DNA of 64,000 bases. Source: Bog-473 sp963840435. Lineage in GTDB: Bacteria; Actinomycetota; Acidimicrobiia; Acidimicrobiales; RAAP-2. The DNA is taken from positions 62,001-126,000 of the forward strand of contig CAWIYY010000006.1 of assembly GCA_963840435.1 (NCBI GenBank). The letters run 5' to 3'. The position numbers were made by a program, and so were the translations under genes. The notes beneath the pieces are model-generated. The model did not search any database. It was given only the letters and a program-made list of their open reading frames with translations, and had not been told where the DNA came from. Numbering within the stretch: position 1 is the stretch's first letter; each line of letters begins with the position of its first letter. Below are positions 40,830 to 50,220 of the stretch, one piece after another.

Positions 40830-40879
40830 GTCCGCCGACCCCGATAGCTCCGTACCCAGACCGAGAAGAGGAAGACACG

Positions 40880-41878
40880 TTGGAAAGAAAAGGAAAGGTG
40901 ATCCTCAAGGGCGAGCCACCGCCGGCGGAGGAGCACGTCCCCGAATCAGACCCGGTGATCTCAATCCAGGGAGTTTCCAAACGATTCGGGAGCCATGTCG
41001 TCCTGGAGGACATCAGTTTCGACGTGCCACGAGGGAAGACCTCGGCGATCCTCGGACCCTCCGGTACGGGAAAGTCTGTTCTCCTGAAAGTGGTGATCGG
41101 CTTGCTGCGGCCCGAAGCGGGCCAAGTCTTCATCGACGGCGAGCCCATCACCGGAGTGCGCGAGAAGGAGGTCTTGCGGATTCGACGGAAGATCGGCGTT
41201 CTCTTCCAGGACGGTGCCCTCTTCGGCTCGATGAACTTGTTTGACAACATCGCCTTCCCGATGATCGAACACACCAACAAGACCGATCGGGAAATACGAA
41301 ACGTCGTTCTCCAGAAAGCCGAACTCGTCGGACTCGTCAACCATCTCCACAAGCTCCCGGGCGAGGTGTCGGGGGGCATGCGCAAACGGGCCGGCCTGGC
41401 TCGGGCGCTGGTCCTCGAGCCGCAGATTCTCTTTTTCGACGAGCCCGACTCGGGTCTCGACCCGGTGCGCGTTGCCTACCTTGACGGACTCATCAACAGC
41501 GTCCACGAAGAGACGGGAGCGACCTTCTTCATCATCAGTCACAACATCGAGTCGGTGAAAAGGACCGCGCACTACTTGGGATTGCTGTTCCGATCGAGGT
41601 TGGTGGGCTTCGGATCAAAGGAGATGATGACGACGTCGACGGTCCCGGTGATCGAACAGTTTCTGGCAGGTCGCCCCGAGGGGCCGATCGGCATGGACGA
41701 GATGGCTGACACCGTGGGCGACACCTCGGATGCCGATGACGACGCTCCACAGGAGTCTCCGTCCTCACCTTCACCGCAACTCGACACCGCGCCTCACCTT
41801 GTCGAGAGTGCCGCTGGGAATGGCTCTGAACCAACGACCGCTGACCTGAGTCCCGTGCACGGGTGTCGCGCCTTGTGA
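40880..41878 (+). CDS. mceG: Mce importer ATPase (MceG/MlaF type)
   Basis: About 332 residues from TTG 40880 (AAGAGGAAG upstream). ABC ATPase core: Walker A GPSGTGKSV, signature VSGGMRKRAGLARAL, Walker B ILFFDEPDSGLDPV, switch SHNIES. The LEDISFDVPRG and MRKRAGLARAL patterns are MlaF/Mkl-like. The C-terminal 60 residues are an acidic/Ser-rich extension. In mycobacteria the ATPase is encoded elsewhere; here it is inside the cluster, which supports a self-contained importer. Confidence 0.9.
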   Translation: MERKGKVILKGEPPPAEEHVPESDPVISIQGVSKRFGSHVVLEDISFDVPRGKTSAILGPSGTGKSVLLKVVIGLLRPEAGQVFIDGEPITGVREKEVLRIRRKIGVLFQDGALFGSMNLFDNIAFPMIEHTNKTDREIRNVVLQKAELVGLVNHLHKLPGEVSGGMRKRAGLARALVLEPQILFFDEPDSGLDPVRVAYLDGLINSVHEETGATFFIISHNIESVKRTAHYLGLLFRSRLVGFGSKEMMTTSTVPVIEQFLAGRPEGPIGMDEMADTVGDTSDADDDAPQESPSSPSPQLDTAPHLVESAAGNGSEPTTADLSPVHGCRAL

Positions 41879-41950
41879 GATCCGATGGCAATCATTATCA
41901 GACGGAAAGAGGAAGATCATGACTATCAGTCGGACAGAGGAGGAGTCGGC

Positions 41951-42898
41951 ATGGTGATCGACGATGTCAGTGTGCGTCGGGCCGCCAAAGAAGCAGCGAT
42001 GAACGGCGGTTCTGTCAGCAGTGAGGGCCTTCTGGAGAAGCCCAAGGAAAAGCCGAGCAAGAAGTCGAAGAAGTCGGCCAAGAAGAGCGACAAAGCAGGC
42101 ACACCGCTGAATTCGGGTTCCGATGCGCATCGACGTTCCTCTGATCCCTCCGAGAGAACCGCGCCGGTGTCGCCGACCGTGACTCCCACTGGAGTCGGTC
42201 GCCCTTCCAGTGAGCCCGAAGTTCGGGTCGGAAGAGACAGCGTGGGCTGGGGCACGATGGCCACCAAGGTGGATGAGCTCGATGCGGATGAGGCAGTGCA
42301 CCAGGAGCCAGCGGAACCGGAAGCCGCCCCGGTGCCCGGCCGGACGATTGCTGAGTCTTCAGTAGTCGAAGATGACATGCAGTCGACAGCCGAAACCCTC
42401 CCGTCGAGGCAACGACGGTGGACGCACTCCAAGGCCGTACTGCTGTCGGCGGGTGCATTGATCGTGGCCCTGGCGGTCGGATTGGCACTGAGCCTGTCAG
42501 CCCTGAGTAATCAGAACGCTCTGGCCAGCTCGCGCACGAGCGCACTGTCGTCCGCCAGGACATATGCCGTTGAGCTGGCTAGCTACAACTACCGTGACCT
42601 GGATCGCGACTTCAGCACAGTGGCTGCCAATTCCACTCCCTCCTTCCGCCGCACCTTTGCCGAATCGAGCGACGCCCTCAAGTCCACCCTGAGCCGGTAC
42701 AAGGCAACCGCGGTGGCCAGCGTGGTGTCGGCCGGGGTTGCGTCAGCCAGCACGTCCCGAGCGGTCGTCTTGGTGTTCCTCGACCAAAAGATCGCCAACT
42801 CGACCCAGACCAAGCCGACGACCGATCGCAGCCAGGTCGAAATTACCCTCGTCAGATCGGGTGGCCGTTGGCTTATCGACCAGGTCACGTTGCTGTAG
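41951..42898 (+). CDS. Mce-associated membrane protein (Mam-like)
   Basis: 315 residues from ATG 41951, with AGAGGAGG eight bases upstream; an ATG at 41885 is less likely. The N-terminal 150 residues are Lys/Ser/Pro-rich and disordered. A single transmembrane helix follows (AVLLSAGALIVALAVGLALSLSAL), then an NTF2-like exported domain with YNYRDLDRDFSTVAANSTPSFRRTFAESSDALK and a final RSGGRWLIDQVTLL. This is the shape of Mas/Mam proteins which stabilise Mce complexes. Confidence 0.82.
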   Translation: MVIDDVSVRRAAKEAAMNGGSVSSEGLLEKPKEKPSKKSKKSAKKSDKAGTPLNSGSDAHRRSSDPSERTAPVSPTVTPTGVGRPSSEPEVRVGRDSVGWGTMATKVDELDADEAVHQEPAEPEAAPVPGRTIAESSVVEDDMQSTAETLPSRQRRWTHSKAVLLSAGALIVALAVGLALSLSALSNQNALASSRTSALSSARTYAVELASYNYRDLDRDFSTVAANSTPSFRRTFAESSDALKSTLSRYKATAVASVVSAGVASASTSRAVVLVFLDQKIANSTQTKPTTDRSQVEITLVRSGGRWLIDQVTLL

Positions 42899-43030
42899 CA
42901 GGTCCTGGTGCGGCTCGGCCCGGACTCGATGTTTTGCTCGCGCAGGTGTGGGTATGCCTGCGCTCAGCTCACACCGGAATCCGCACCGAGCCGGCGAGGC
43001 ACGCGCCCGAGAAAATAAGGAGGTTTGACC

Positions 43031-43912
43031 ATGACTCTCAGCCAGAATGCTCGCCGGTCTTCTTCAGGACGCATTGGATTAAGGGCATCCTTGATGGCAC
43101 TGATGGTGATGGGGAGTGGAGTGTTCCTGCTCGCTGCTTCGTCGGGACCCGCCGGCGCCCAATCGGAGCAAACGGGCTTACCTCCCAGCTTGGCTGAGTT
43201 CGCCAATTGCCCGGTCAACGTGGCCGCTGTTGCCACCTGTCTCTATTCGTCGACGACCAGCACGACATTCGAGATCGGTTCCACCACCATCACATCCTCG
43301 GCTCCCACAACGCTCTCGCTCGGTCTCAGCTATACGAAGTCGGGCCAACCCGTCGTCGTGCTCCCGGACAACGGGACCCAGGCCCTTCAGTCGCCCGCCG
43401 TACCCGTTCCGGGTGGGTTGACCGGTATCGGCGCGCTGGGCGGAGGGGAGCTGGCCGTGACGGCGACACCCCAACTGGTGGGGCTCCCCACGGTGAGTCT
43501 CGCCAATCTTCTCGGTGGCAACGGTCCTGGCCTGACCCTGCCGATCGATGTGTTGATCAGCACCCCAACCGGGCTGCTGGGGTCGGACTGCACCCTTGGT
43601 GACGTCTCAGGCCCAATCACTCTCAACCTGACCACTGGCACCACCAACCCGCCCTCGCCGAACACGCCGATCAGCGGGGCCCCGGGTACGACATCGAGCA
43701 CACCCCGGGGCTTGATCACAGTCAGCGGTATGAAGCTGGTTGACAACTCGTTCGCAGTGCCCGGAGCCGACAACTGCGGCACCAACGGTGTGCTGGACTC
43801 CATCGTCAACCTCCAGAAGGGTCTGCCTTCCGCGGCGGGATCGAACACGGCAATCCTTTCCGGCTCGTCCTATACGGTTCCCGCCAAGCTCGTCCGCAAG
43901 CACCTCAAATGA
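43031..43912 (+). CDS. Secreted protein of the Mce cluster, paralogue 4
   Basis: 293 residues from ATG 43031 (AAGGAGG seven bases upstream). A signal peptide ends after AGAQS. The exported part has a Cys pair at ANCPVNVAAVATC, LGSDCTLGDVSGPITLNLTTGTT and an ending VDNSFAVPGADNCGTNGVLDSIVNLQ, a conserved type in actinobacterial Mce neighbourhoods. No catalytic motif. Probably a cell-envelope accessory of lipid import. Confidence 0.68.
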   Translation: MTLSQNARRSSSGRIGLRASLMALMVMGSGVFLLAASSGPAGAQSEQTGLPPSLAEFANCPVNVAAVATCLYSSTTSTTFEIGSTTITSSAPTTLSLGLSYTKSGQPVVVLPDNGTQALQSPAVPVPGGLTGIGALGGGELAVTATPQLVGLPTVSLANLLGGNGPGLTLPIDVLISTPTGLLGSDCTLGDVSGPITLNLTTGTTNPPSPNTPISGAPGTTSSTPRGLITVSGMKLVDNSFAVPGADNCGTNGVLDSIVNLQKGLPSAAGSNTAILSGSSYTVPAKLVRKHLK

Positions 43913-44240
43913 GGAATATCGCTTCCCCGAACGTGATCGGGTGGGTTCTGGTACCGACGCGAGTGTCGATGTGAGAATCGACACCGTCCGGTGGGGCCGG
44001 GCCGACGCGACGGACTCGTGCTCCGACTGCATCATTAGGAGGCCGCCTCGTTCTGGCTCCGCCTGAAAAGCGGGGGAGCTACGCAGGGGAGTCACCGGTG
44101 GGCGGACGCCGCCCATGTCAAACGTCGTCCGTATTTGGTCCGCTAGAGGTTGGAAAATAGGGCAAAACGTCGAGACACGACGAGGCACGACATAGCTGGT
44201 CAGGCGCAGTTTCGGCTAGTAATGCCGATCCGTGGTGTTT

Positions 44241-44284
44241 CGCTTTGCCAAGGTGACGGTCCGGTTCGAATCCGTCTTCGGCTC
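44241..44284 (+). repeat. tRNA-Gly(GCC)-like 3'-half remnant, copy 5
   Basis: CTTTGCCAAGGTGACGG, then a T-arm-like CCGGTTCGAATCCG and acceptor-like TCTTCGGCTC. Several positions are deleted compared with copies 1 and 4. The upstream arm is not clearly conserved. The surrounding stretch 43913-44584 has no recognisable gene. Confidence 0.6.
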
Positions 44285-44459
44285 TCGATGACCGGGCCCT
44301 GAACTAGAGCGACGCGATCGGCGCGGATCCGCTGCCCCAATTCGGTTGCCCATCTCTGTCCCCCATGGCGGAAGCCGGGCCTTCTGGACGGTGTCCAGGG
44401 CTCGATAGGCGAGCGGGGGAGTGCCCAGTTCCAAGCTCAGCGAGTCGAGGTTTCGGAGC

Positions 44460-44480
44460 CTGTTATCCGTTCCATAACAG
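44460..44480. promoter_or_regulatory. Inverted repeat CTGTTAT-N7-ATAACAG upstream of the thioesterase gene
   Basis: Perfect 7-bp arms at 44460-44466 and 44474-44480. It lies 105 bp before the start at 44585 and could be an operator; no regulator is adjacent. Confidence 0.4.
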
Positions 44481-44584
44481 CAGGTCAGGGGTGGTGTGTT
44501 GCATTGCCACCCCTCGGGGCAAGGGGGCCAATGTGGAGAAGCAAATGGCGACGACCCTGAAGCTTCGTCTATCCATGTTGTTCT

Positions 44585-45025
44585 ATGGCGACGCTCCCGA
44601 ACGCTGAAGCATCGCAACAACATTGGGAGGTGATAGAGCGCGGTGAACATCTGTTTCAACAGTTACTGACCCGTGATCTGCCATCGCCCGACGGTCATCT
44701 CGTGATCGAGATGGATGTACGTCCGGAATTCTCGAACGTCCGAGGAGCACTGCAGGGTGGCCTGATCGCGGTGCTGATTGATATGTGTGCGGGGCGACTC
44801 GCGTTTCAGACCTGTGATCACGAGAATGGCTTCAGCACAGCGACTTCAGACCTCACTGTGCATTTCTTGTCTCCCGTAACTGTGGGGCCAGCTCGGACTG
44901 AGGCGCGCATCATCCGAGAGGGCAAGTCGAGCATCGTCCTCCAAGTCGAGGTAATGGACGTTGGCCGAGACAAATTGGCAGCAGTGTCGACCATTGCATT
45001 CACGGTGCTGCCGCCACGATCGTGA
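44585..45025 (+). CDS. PaaI-family hotdog thioesterase
   Basis: 146 residues. The hotdog motif NVRGALQGGLIAVLIDMCAGRLAFQT has the helix typical of PaaI/4HBT thioesterases (here Gln-Gly-Gly at the usual H-G-G position), followed by TSDLTVHFLSPVTVGPARTEARIIREGKSSIVLQVEV. The enzyme hydrolyses acyl-CoA thioesters. The start ATG 44585 has a weak ribosome site. The nitronate-monooxygenase-like gene follows, suggesting a small acyl or nitro compound catabolic group. Confidence 0.85.
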   Translation: MATLPNAEASQQHWEVIERGEHLFQQLLTRDLPSPDGHLVIEMDVRPEFSNVRGALQGGLIAVLIDMCAGRLAFQTCDHENGFSTATSDLTVHFLSPVTVGPARTEARIIREGKSSIVLQVEVMDVGRDKLAAVSTIAFTVLPPRS

Positions 45026-45199
45026 GCAGGACACCTCGGCCGGAGTAAAGCCCACGCTACCTGGCAAGTTCGATCCGGGTGGTGCCCTTCGGTCACTGCT
45101 GGGGCCACGTTTCAAAATTTCAGTACGCGACAAGAGGAGATCGATGTCGGAACCAAATTCGTATCCGCTGGATCTCTCACGGTGCGAGGAGGCTTAAGA

Positions 45200-46156
45200 G
45201 TGGGCCCAGTTGCTCACTTCGACAACCGCATCACGCAGTTGCTTGGAGTCGACATCCCGATCGCAAACTCCCCCATGGGTTTTGTTGCGAACCCGTCGTT
45301 GGTAGCTGCAGTCGCTCAGGCGGGTGGCATCGGGCTCGTACCGGGTTCCGTGGGTATCAAATGGGCTCAAGAGGACATTAAGCGGGTACGCGATATGACA
45401 GACCGACCGTTCGGCGTCAACTTGCCAATTGCCTTCGTAAGAGACCCGAAGATCGCCGACATGCTGGTCGCAGAAGGCGTTCCCTTCGTGACTACTTCTG
45501 CCGGTTCCCCGTCGGCCTACACGGCGATCTTCAAATCCGCTGGTCTCAGAGTCCTTCACGTGGTCACGTCGCTCGACACCGCGAAGGAAGCGGTCGACGC
45601 GGGGGTCGACGGTCTCATCGTGGAGGGTGTCGAGGGCGCCGGCCTCAGGGGTAAATCCGAGGTGTCCACAATGGTTTTGCTTCCACTCATCGCGCAGAAG
45701 GTTGACCTTCCTCTCATTACGGCCGGAGGGATCGCCGACGGCGCCTCTATGGCTGCTGCGTTCGCCCTCGGCGCCGAGGGCGTACAAATGGGCACCCGAA
45801 TGCTTGCCTCGGTCGAAGCAAATGTGCATGACGGCCTCAAAGAGGCGATTCTCCGCGCGTCCGAGACTGACACAGTCCTGATCAACCGCCACAACAACAA
45901 GCCATTTCGCGTTCTCCGGACCGACACGACCAGTGCGCTTGAGTTCGCCACCGACGGAGACCCCGTGCAGGATCTTCTCCAGAATGTCGGTATTACGTAT
46001 ACCCAAGGAATTCTCGAGAACTCGATCCCATCCGTCGGACAGGTCGCTGGGCGGATCGAAACTCTTGTGCCTGTCGCCGAGATCATTGGGAACACGGTGA
46101 ACGAATTCGCTGCGGTCATTTCGCAGCTTGAAGAGCGCTACCTCGTGACCTCGTAG
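45200..46156 (+). CDS. Nitronate monooxygenase / 2-nitropropane dioxygenase-like FMN enzyme
   Basis: 318 residues from GTG 45200 (GGAGG about 8 bp upstream). TIM barrel with FMN-phosphate motifs: NSPMGFVANPSLVAAVAQAGGIGLVPG, DGLIVEGVEGAGLRGKSEV, LPLITAGGIADGASMAAAFALGAEGVQMGTRML. These are hallmarks of the NMO/FabK superfamily. In the usual class-I active site a His follows the GxEAGGH element; here it reads GVEGAGLRG, so the reaction may not be nitronate oxidation. Substrate unknown. Confidence 0.85.
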   Translation: MGPVAHFDNRITQLLGVDIPIANSPMGFVANPSLVAAVAQAGGIGLVPGSVGIKWAQEDIKRVRDMTDRPFGVNLPIAFVRDPKIADMLVAEGVPFVTTSAGSPSAYTAIFKSAGLRVLHVVTSLDTAKEAVDAGVDGLIVEGVEGAGLRGKSEVSTMVLLPLIAQKVDLPLITAGGIADGASMAAAFALGAEGVQMGTRMLASVEANVHDGLKEAILRASETDTVLINRHNNKPFRVLRTDTTSALEFATDGDPVQDLLQNVGITYTQGILENSIPSVGQVAGRIETLVPVAEIIGNTVNEFAAVISQLEERYLVTS

Positions 46157-46185
46157 TCCCAGCTTCGGATTCTCGACCGCAGGGG

Positions 46186-46204
46186 TCGGCCCTTTCGGGG
46201 CCGA
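46186..46204. terminator. Hairpin between convergent genes
   Basis: TCGGCCC (46186-46192) and GGGCCGA (46198-46204), 7-bp perfect stem and 5-nt loop, between the NMO stop (46156) and the convergent SRPBCC stop (46325). No T-tail on either side. Confidence 0.4.
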
Positions 46205-46324
46205 AGTACGACCAGGACCCACCACTGGTGCGGCACGATGAGGGCGCCAAGACCACGGGCTGGCTAGCAGTCCGGGTTCGCAACTCGACTTCCGCTCCTC
46301 GGGCAGGACCGTCAGAAGGTCTGC

Positions 46325-46825
46325 TCAGATCTCGCAAGCAAACTTGAGGCTGATGTTCCATAGATCGTGACCTCGGTGCAGGTAGCCGGGATTGGTCAGG
46401 GCCATGTGTTGTGCTCCGTCGCCCATACCGATTTCTTCCATGACGACATAGGTGCTGTCGTCAAAACGGGGGATCAGCAGCCAAGTGTGATACGCAAGCA
46501 ACTGATCGCCGTTGCCGTACCAGCTGAGGCGCGCGCAAGGAGCAAAGTCGGCAACCTTGCTGGCGATCTTCAGGCCGAACGTTGTCCAGTCGAAGGTGAC
46601 ATCCTTCCCGAGCTGACCAGAAGGGTCATCCATGACGACGTCGCTTGCGTTTGAATACCAGGTGGGCCAAGCAGCAGCAGCGATGAGCTTCGCCCAGACG
46701 CTCTTCGCGGGCGCGTTTATGACAATGGCATTGTGTGCGAACAAGTCAGCGTGGGCGGGATCAAAGCCGTCTGGCCAGTCAACATCAGCTGAGCGCTTGA
46801 TGAGGTCATCATGAATAGTGGTCAT
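46325..46825 (-). CDS. SRPBCC (START-like) family protein
   Basis: 166 residues from ATG 46825 (AAAGGAGAG upstream). Helix-grip fold pattern: NAIVINAPAKSVWAKLIAAAAWPTWYSNASDV, LGKDVTFDWTTFGLKIASKVADFAPCARLSWYG, TYVVMEEIGMG, and the last long helix. These proteins bind hydrophobic ligands. It lies downstream of the large LuxR gene on the same strand, with 155 bp between. Confidence 0.8.
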   Translation of the reverse strand: MTTIHDDLIKRSADVDWPDGFDPAHADLFAHNAIVINAPAKSVWAKLIAAAAWPTWYSNASDVVMDDPSGQLGKDVTFDWTTFGLKIASKVADFAPCARLSWYGNGDQLLAYHTWLLIPRFDDSTYVVMEEIGMGDGAQHMALTNPGYLHRGHDLWNISLKFACEI

Positions 46826-46980
46826 GACTCTCCTTTGCGATAGTCCGCAGTGCAACCTTGTGAAGCCGCTGGCGCCTCCGTAGACCGACATCTCATGATC
46901 TATTGGTGGGATCCGGCTTCACACCGTGCGACCCCCCTCGCAGACCCCCCTGACTGTTGGGCGGCGACCCAATCAGTGGG

Positions 46981-49860
46981 TCAGGCGCGTCCTGCGCTCG
47001 TCGGCGCTGCGAGTGCAGCCGGTAGCGCGGTGCGGGTCTTGACGTCGAGTTTGTAGAACACGTGGGTGAGGTGGCCCTCGACCGTGCGGGCAGTGACGAA
47101 CAGCGTTTGGGCGATCTCGCGGTTTGTAAGCCCCTCGGCAGCCAATTCAGCAATGCGACGCTCGCTGGCGGTCAGCGCTTCGAGTCCGGTCAGCTGCGCT
47201 CGGCGCGGCCTGGCCCCGGTGGCGCGTAGCTCGGTCTCAGCCCGTAAGGCCAGCGCTTCGGCGCCGAGGTGGTGGGCGGTGTCGACTGCGAGGCGAAGAT
47301 GTTGGCGGGCCTCGAGCCGGTGGTTGTTTCGACGAAGGAATGCGCCGAGGTCGGCCTGGGTGCGGGCATGTTCGAGGCGGGTATCGGGGCCGGTCAGCAC
47401 TTCGATCGCTTCGCGCAGCAGGGCCTGGCCCCGTTGTCCCCCAGCGACGAGCCCAGCGGCCCGCAAGGCCACGCCAAGGGTGCGTGGGGCCCCGAAGGAG
47501 CGAGCTAACTCAAGTTCTTCGTCGCTCAGGCGACGCGCAGTGTCGTGCTCGCCACAGGCAAGCGCGGCCAGGGCGGCCTCCGAGCGCCACGATAGGTAGC
47601 ACGGACTCAGCGCCAGGCCGCCAGTGGCGATCTGACCGGCCGCCTGAAAGTCGCCGAGTGCTTCAGCGAAGCGATTCTGAGCGAACCGAAGGCGACCCCG
47701 TGCGTGGCGCAGTATCACAGGGGTTTGCGACGTGCCGGGGAGGTCGATCGTCAGGGGCTCGAGAGTTCGCTCGGCCTCGTCGAGGTCGCCCCGCTCAACG
47801 AGGACGTCCACGAGTACGGTCGTGGCACGATTGCGCAAGAGCGGTGGAGCTGAGGGGCCGGGGGCGTCGAGCAGGGCCCGCGCATCGGCCTCGGCCGCCG
47901 TGAGATCGCCGCGCCGGAAGGCGAGCCAAGCCCGCTGGGCCAACACTGCGGGGAGGATCTTCCCGTTCGCCGAGGCCTGAGCCTCGGCCACAGCCGCGTC
48001 GGCCAGAGCCTGCGCAGCGTCGTAGCGCTCGGCCCAGAGCAGCGTCACCACGGCGCTCGGGTGGCGAAACGCATCGCCGGGCAACCAGGGGGGATCACCG
48101 GGTTCGGGCAGCGGTCGCGTGCCGGCGGTGATGGCCCGGAGGGCGAGGTCAGCCACTTGGTCGGCCGGCTGGTTGGCCAAGGCGCCCACGTAGGCCGCGG
48201 CCGACACGCATTGGTGCGGAACCGATCCCTCCCTGGCCCAGACGAGTAGTGCACTGGCTCTCTCGGCAACCAACGGCGCCGTGGCCGCATCGCCTACCCC
48301 GCACGCGATCGCCATGGCCTCCAACGTCAGCCGGCCATCCGCATTGCCGCCGTCGAGGCGGGCGGCAACGCCATCGCACACATCGATCGCCTCGGCGGCC
48401 TGCTCATGCCAACGCAGCGCATTCGCGAACAGCAGTGCGACCGCGATGCGCGTCGTATCGTCGACGGCCGACTCCACCGCCGCTGCAAGTTGGTCGTGCC
48501 ATCCCGGCTGGCCGGCGCTGAACTCGGCCAGACCGAGCTCAAGCAACAGGCCCGCCTCCGTTTCAGGCGATGCTTGCTCCAACAAGGCGCGGCTGAGGTA
48601 GGCGACCGCTGATTCTGGCGCACCCCGAGTCGTTGCCTCCCCGGCGGCAGCGCGTAGCTGCTCGACGGTCCAGCCGTCGCCCATCGGGAGGGTGGCCAGC
48701 AAGTGCTCGGCGACGCGGGCCGGGTTGGCGTGTGCCTCGGCCAGCAGCCTCGCGGAGCGCCCGTGCGCTTCGACCCGGGCGGTCGCCGGCATATCACGGT
48801 AGACGGCGCCGCGCAGGAGGGGATGGGCGAAACAAAGCGGAGCCTCGTCAAGCATGCCCACGCGGACCAGCAGATCTGCGGCCCGTCCTGCGTCGGGGGG
48901 TGCGAGCCCGGCCAACAGCGCCGCCTGGTCCAATTCGGCCCGCTCCAAAACTGCCACCGCCCCGGCCAGGCGAGCTGCGTCAGGACCCAGCCGCGCGAGA
49001 CGCAGCATCGCCCAGCGGCTCAAGGTAACGGTGGCGACGTCCAGCACTTCGGCTGCCGACGAGGCGACCGGCGCGATCTGCTCTTCTCGCAGAGCTTCGA
49101 CCAGCTGGCGGACCAGGAACGGCGTACCGCCGGTCGCCTCCCAGCAGGCCGCCACGAACTCAGGTTCGGGCTCGACACCCAAGGCGACCGCCACCAGCGT
49201 GGCCACCCCCTTCGTGGTGAGCGGTCCCACCGTGACCACCTCGGTCGCTGGATCCATAGTCAGGGCGGCCAACAGCTCCCGACTTTCTCCGGCCTCGGCG
49301 GGCCGTGCTCCGAGCAGCACCGCCACTTGCAGCTCCTCGAGTCGGGGCAGCAAGAAAGCGAGAAAGCGAAGCGACGCACCGTCAGCCCAATGGGCGTCAT
49401 CCACAACCAGCGCTAGCGGATTCTGCGCTGTTAGGTTGGCGCACAACCAGTACAGCCCGTGGAGCACCGCGAACGACGGGTCCGGCGGGATCGCCTCAAC
49501 CGAAGCGACGCCTTCACCCAGGCCAGGAAGACCCAACAGCCGTGCCGCCAGACCTGGCGGTCCGTCCAAGAGCCGGGACCGCTCGTGCCGCATTGCGTCC
49601 GCCACCACGGGCTCGACCAGCTGGCGCACCACTCCGAACGCGAACTCGCGCTCCAGCTCAGCACCACGCGCCCGCAGTACCTTGAAACCTTCTCCTTCGG
49701 CCAGCTCTCGGGCCACCGCCAGCAACGCTGTCTTGCCAATCCCAGCCGGCCCCTCCACCACCTGCGCTCCTCCATGGCCGTGCCGGGCCCGCTGCAGGCA
49801 CTCCGCTATCCGCTCCAGTTCTCCATCGCGCTCAAGCAAGAGACCGTCGAGCTCACCCAT
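46981..49860 (-). CDS. Large LuxR-family (LAL) ATPase transcriptional regulator
   Basis: About 959 residues from ATG 49860. AAA/STAND ATPase: Walker A GPAGIGKTALL (about residue 38), Walker B LALVVDDAHWAD. Then TPR-like helical repeats (residues about 400-870) and a C-terminal LuxR helix-turn-helix LTASERRIAELAAEGLTNREIAQTLFVTARTVEGHLTHVFYKL. LAL regulators use ATP and a bound inducer to activate operons, often for secondary metabolites or sugar use. Its targets may be the flanking SDR/amidohydrolase set; it is divergent from them with 360 bp between. The tail after the HTH is short. Confidence 0.9.
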   Translation of the reverse strand: MGELDGLLLERDGELERIAECLQRARHGHGGAQVVEGPAGIGKTALLAVARELAEGEGFKVLRARGAELEREFAFGVVRQLVEPVVADAMRHERSRLLDGPPGLAARLLGLPGLGEGVASVEAIPPDPSFAVLHGLYWLCANLTAQNPLALVVDDAHWADGASLRFLAFLLPRLEELQVAVLLGARPAEAGESRELLAALTMDPATEVVTVGPLTTKGVATLVAVALGVEPEPEFVAACWEATGGTPFLVRQLVEALREEQIAPVASSAAEVLDVATVTLSRWAMLRLARLGPDAARLAGAVAVLERAELDQAALLAGLAPPDAGRAADLLVRVGMLDEAPLCFAHPLLRGAVYRDMPATARVEAHGRSARLLAEAHANPARVAEHLLATLPMGDGWTVEQLRAAAGEATTRGAPESAVAYLSRALLEQASPETEAGLLLELGLAEFSAGQPGWHDQLAAAVESAVDDTTRIAVALLFANALRWHEQAAEAIDVCDGVAARLDGGNADGRLTLEAMAIACGVGDAATAPLVAERASALLVWAREGSVPHQCVSAAAYVGALANQPADQVADLALRAITAGTRPLPEPGDPPWLPGDAFRHPSAVVTLLWAERYDAAQALADAAVAEAQASANGKILPAVLAQRAWLAFRRGDLTAAEADARALLDAPGPSAPPLLRNRATTVLVDVLVERGDLDEAERTLEPLTIDLPGTSQTPVILRHARGRLRFAQNRFAEALGDFQAAGQIATGGLALSPCYLSWRSEAALAALACGEHDTARRLSDEELELARSFGAPRTLGVALRAAGLVAGGQRGQALLREAIEVLTGPDTRLEHARTQADLGAFLRRNNHRLEARQHLRLAVDTAHHLGAEALALRAETELRATGARPRRAQLTGLEALTASERRIAELAAEGLTNREIAQTLFVTARTVEGHLTHVFYKLDVKTRTALPAALAAPTSAGRA

Positions 49861-50220
49861 CGATGAGATCACAATGCAGCCTACGTCCGTGACATCCGGA
49901 TCGCCCGAAGTCCGACCCGGACGCCCGCGGCCGGCATCTGCAGGTCGTCTCCGACAAATCCACATGGAAAGTCAGGGGGGTGTCAGGGGTTTACCCGGGT
50001 GCGAATACCGGGGCCCAGGATCGAAGATGCACTTTGAGACCCCTGGCCACCCGAAGAAAGACAGAACATGGACCCGGAAAATGCGTGCCATCCGGTTTCG
50101 TCGACGACCCGGAGGCCGCCGAGAGGATGTGCCTGAGCGAGGCTGCACTATTCACTTCACGACCGCCGGCGTCGCCGAGACCGACGATGATCCCGGCACA
50201 CGATTCCAACAAGGAAGAAG

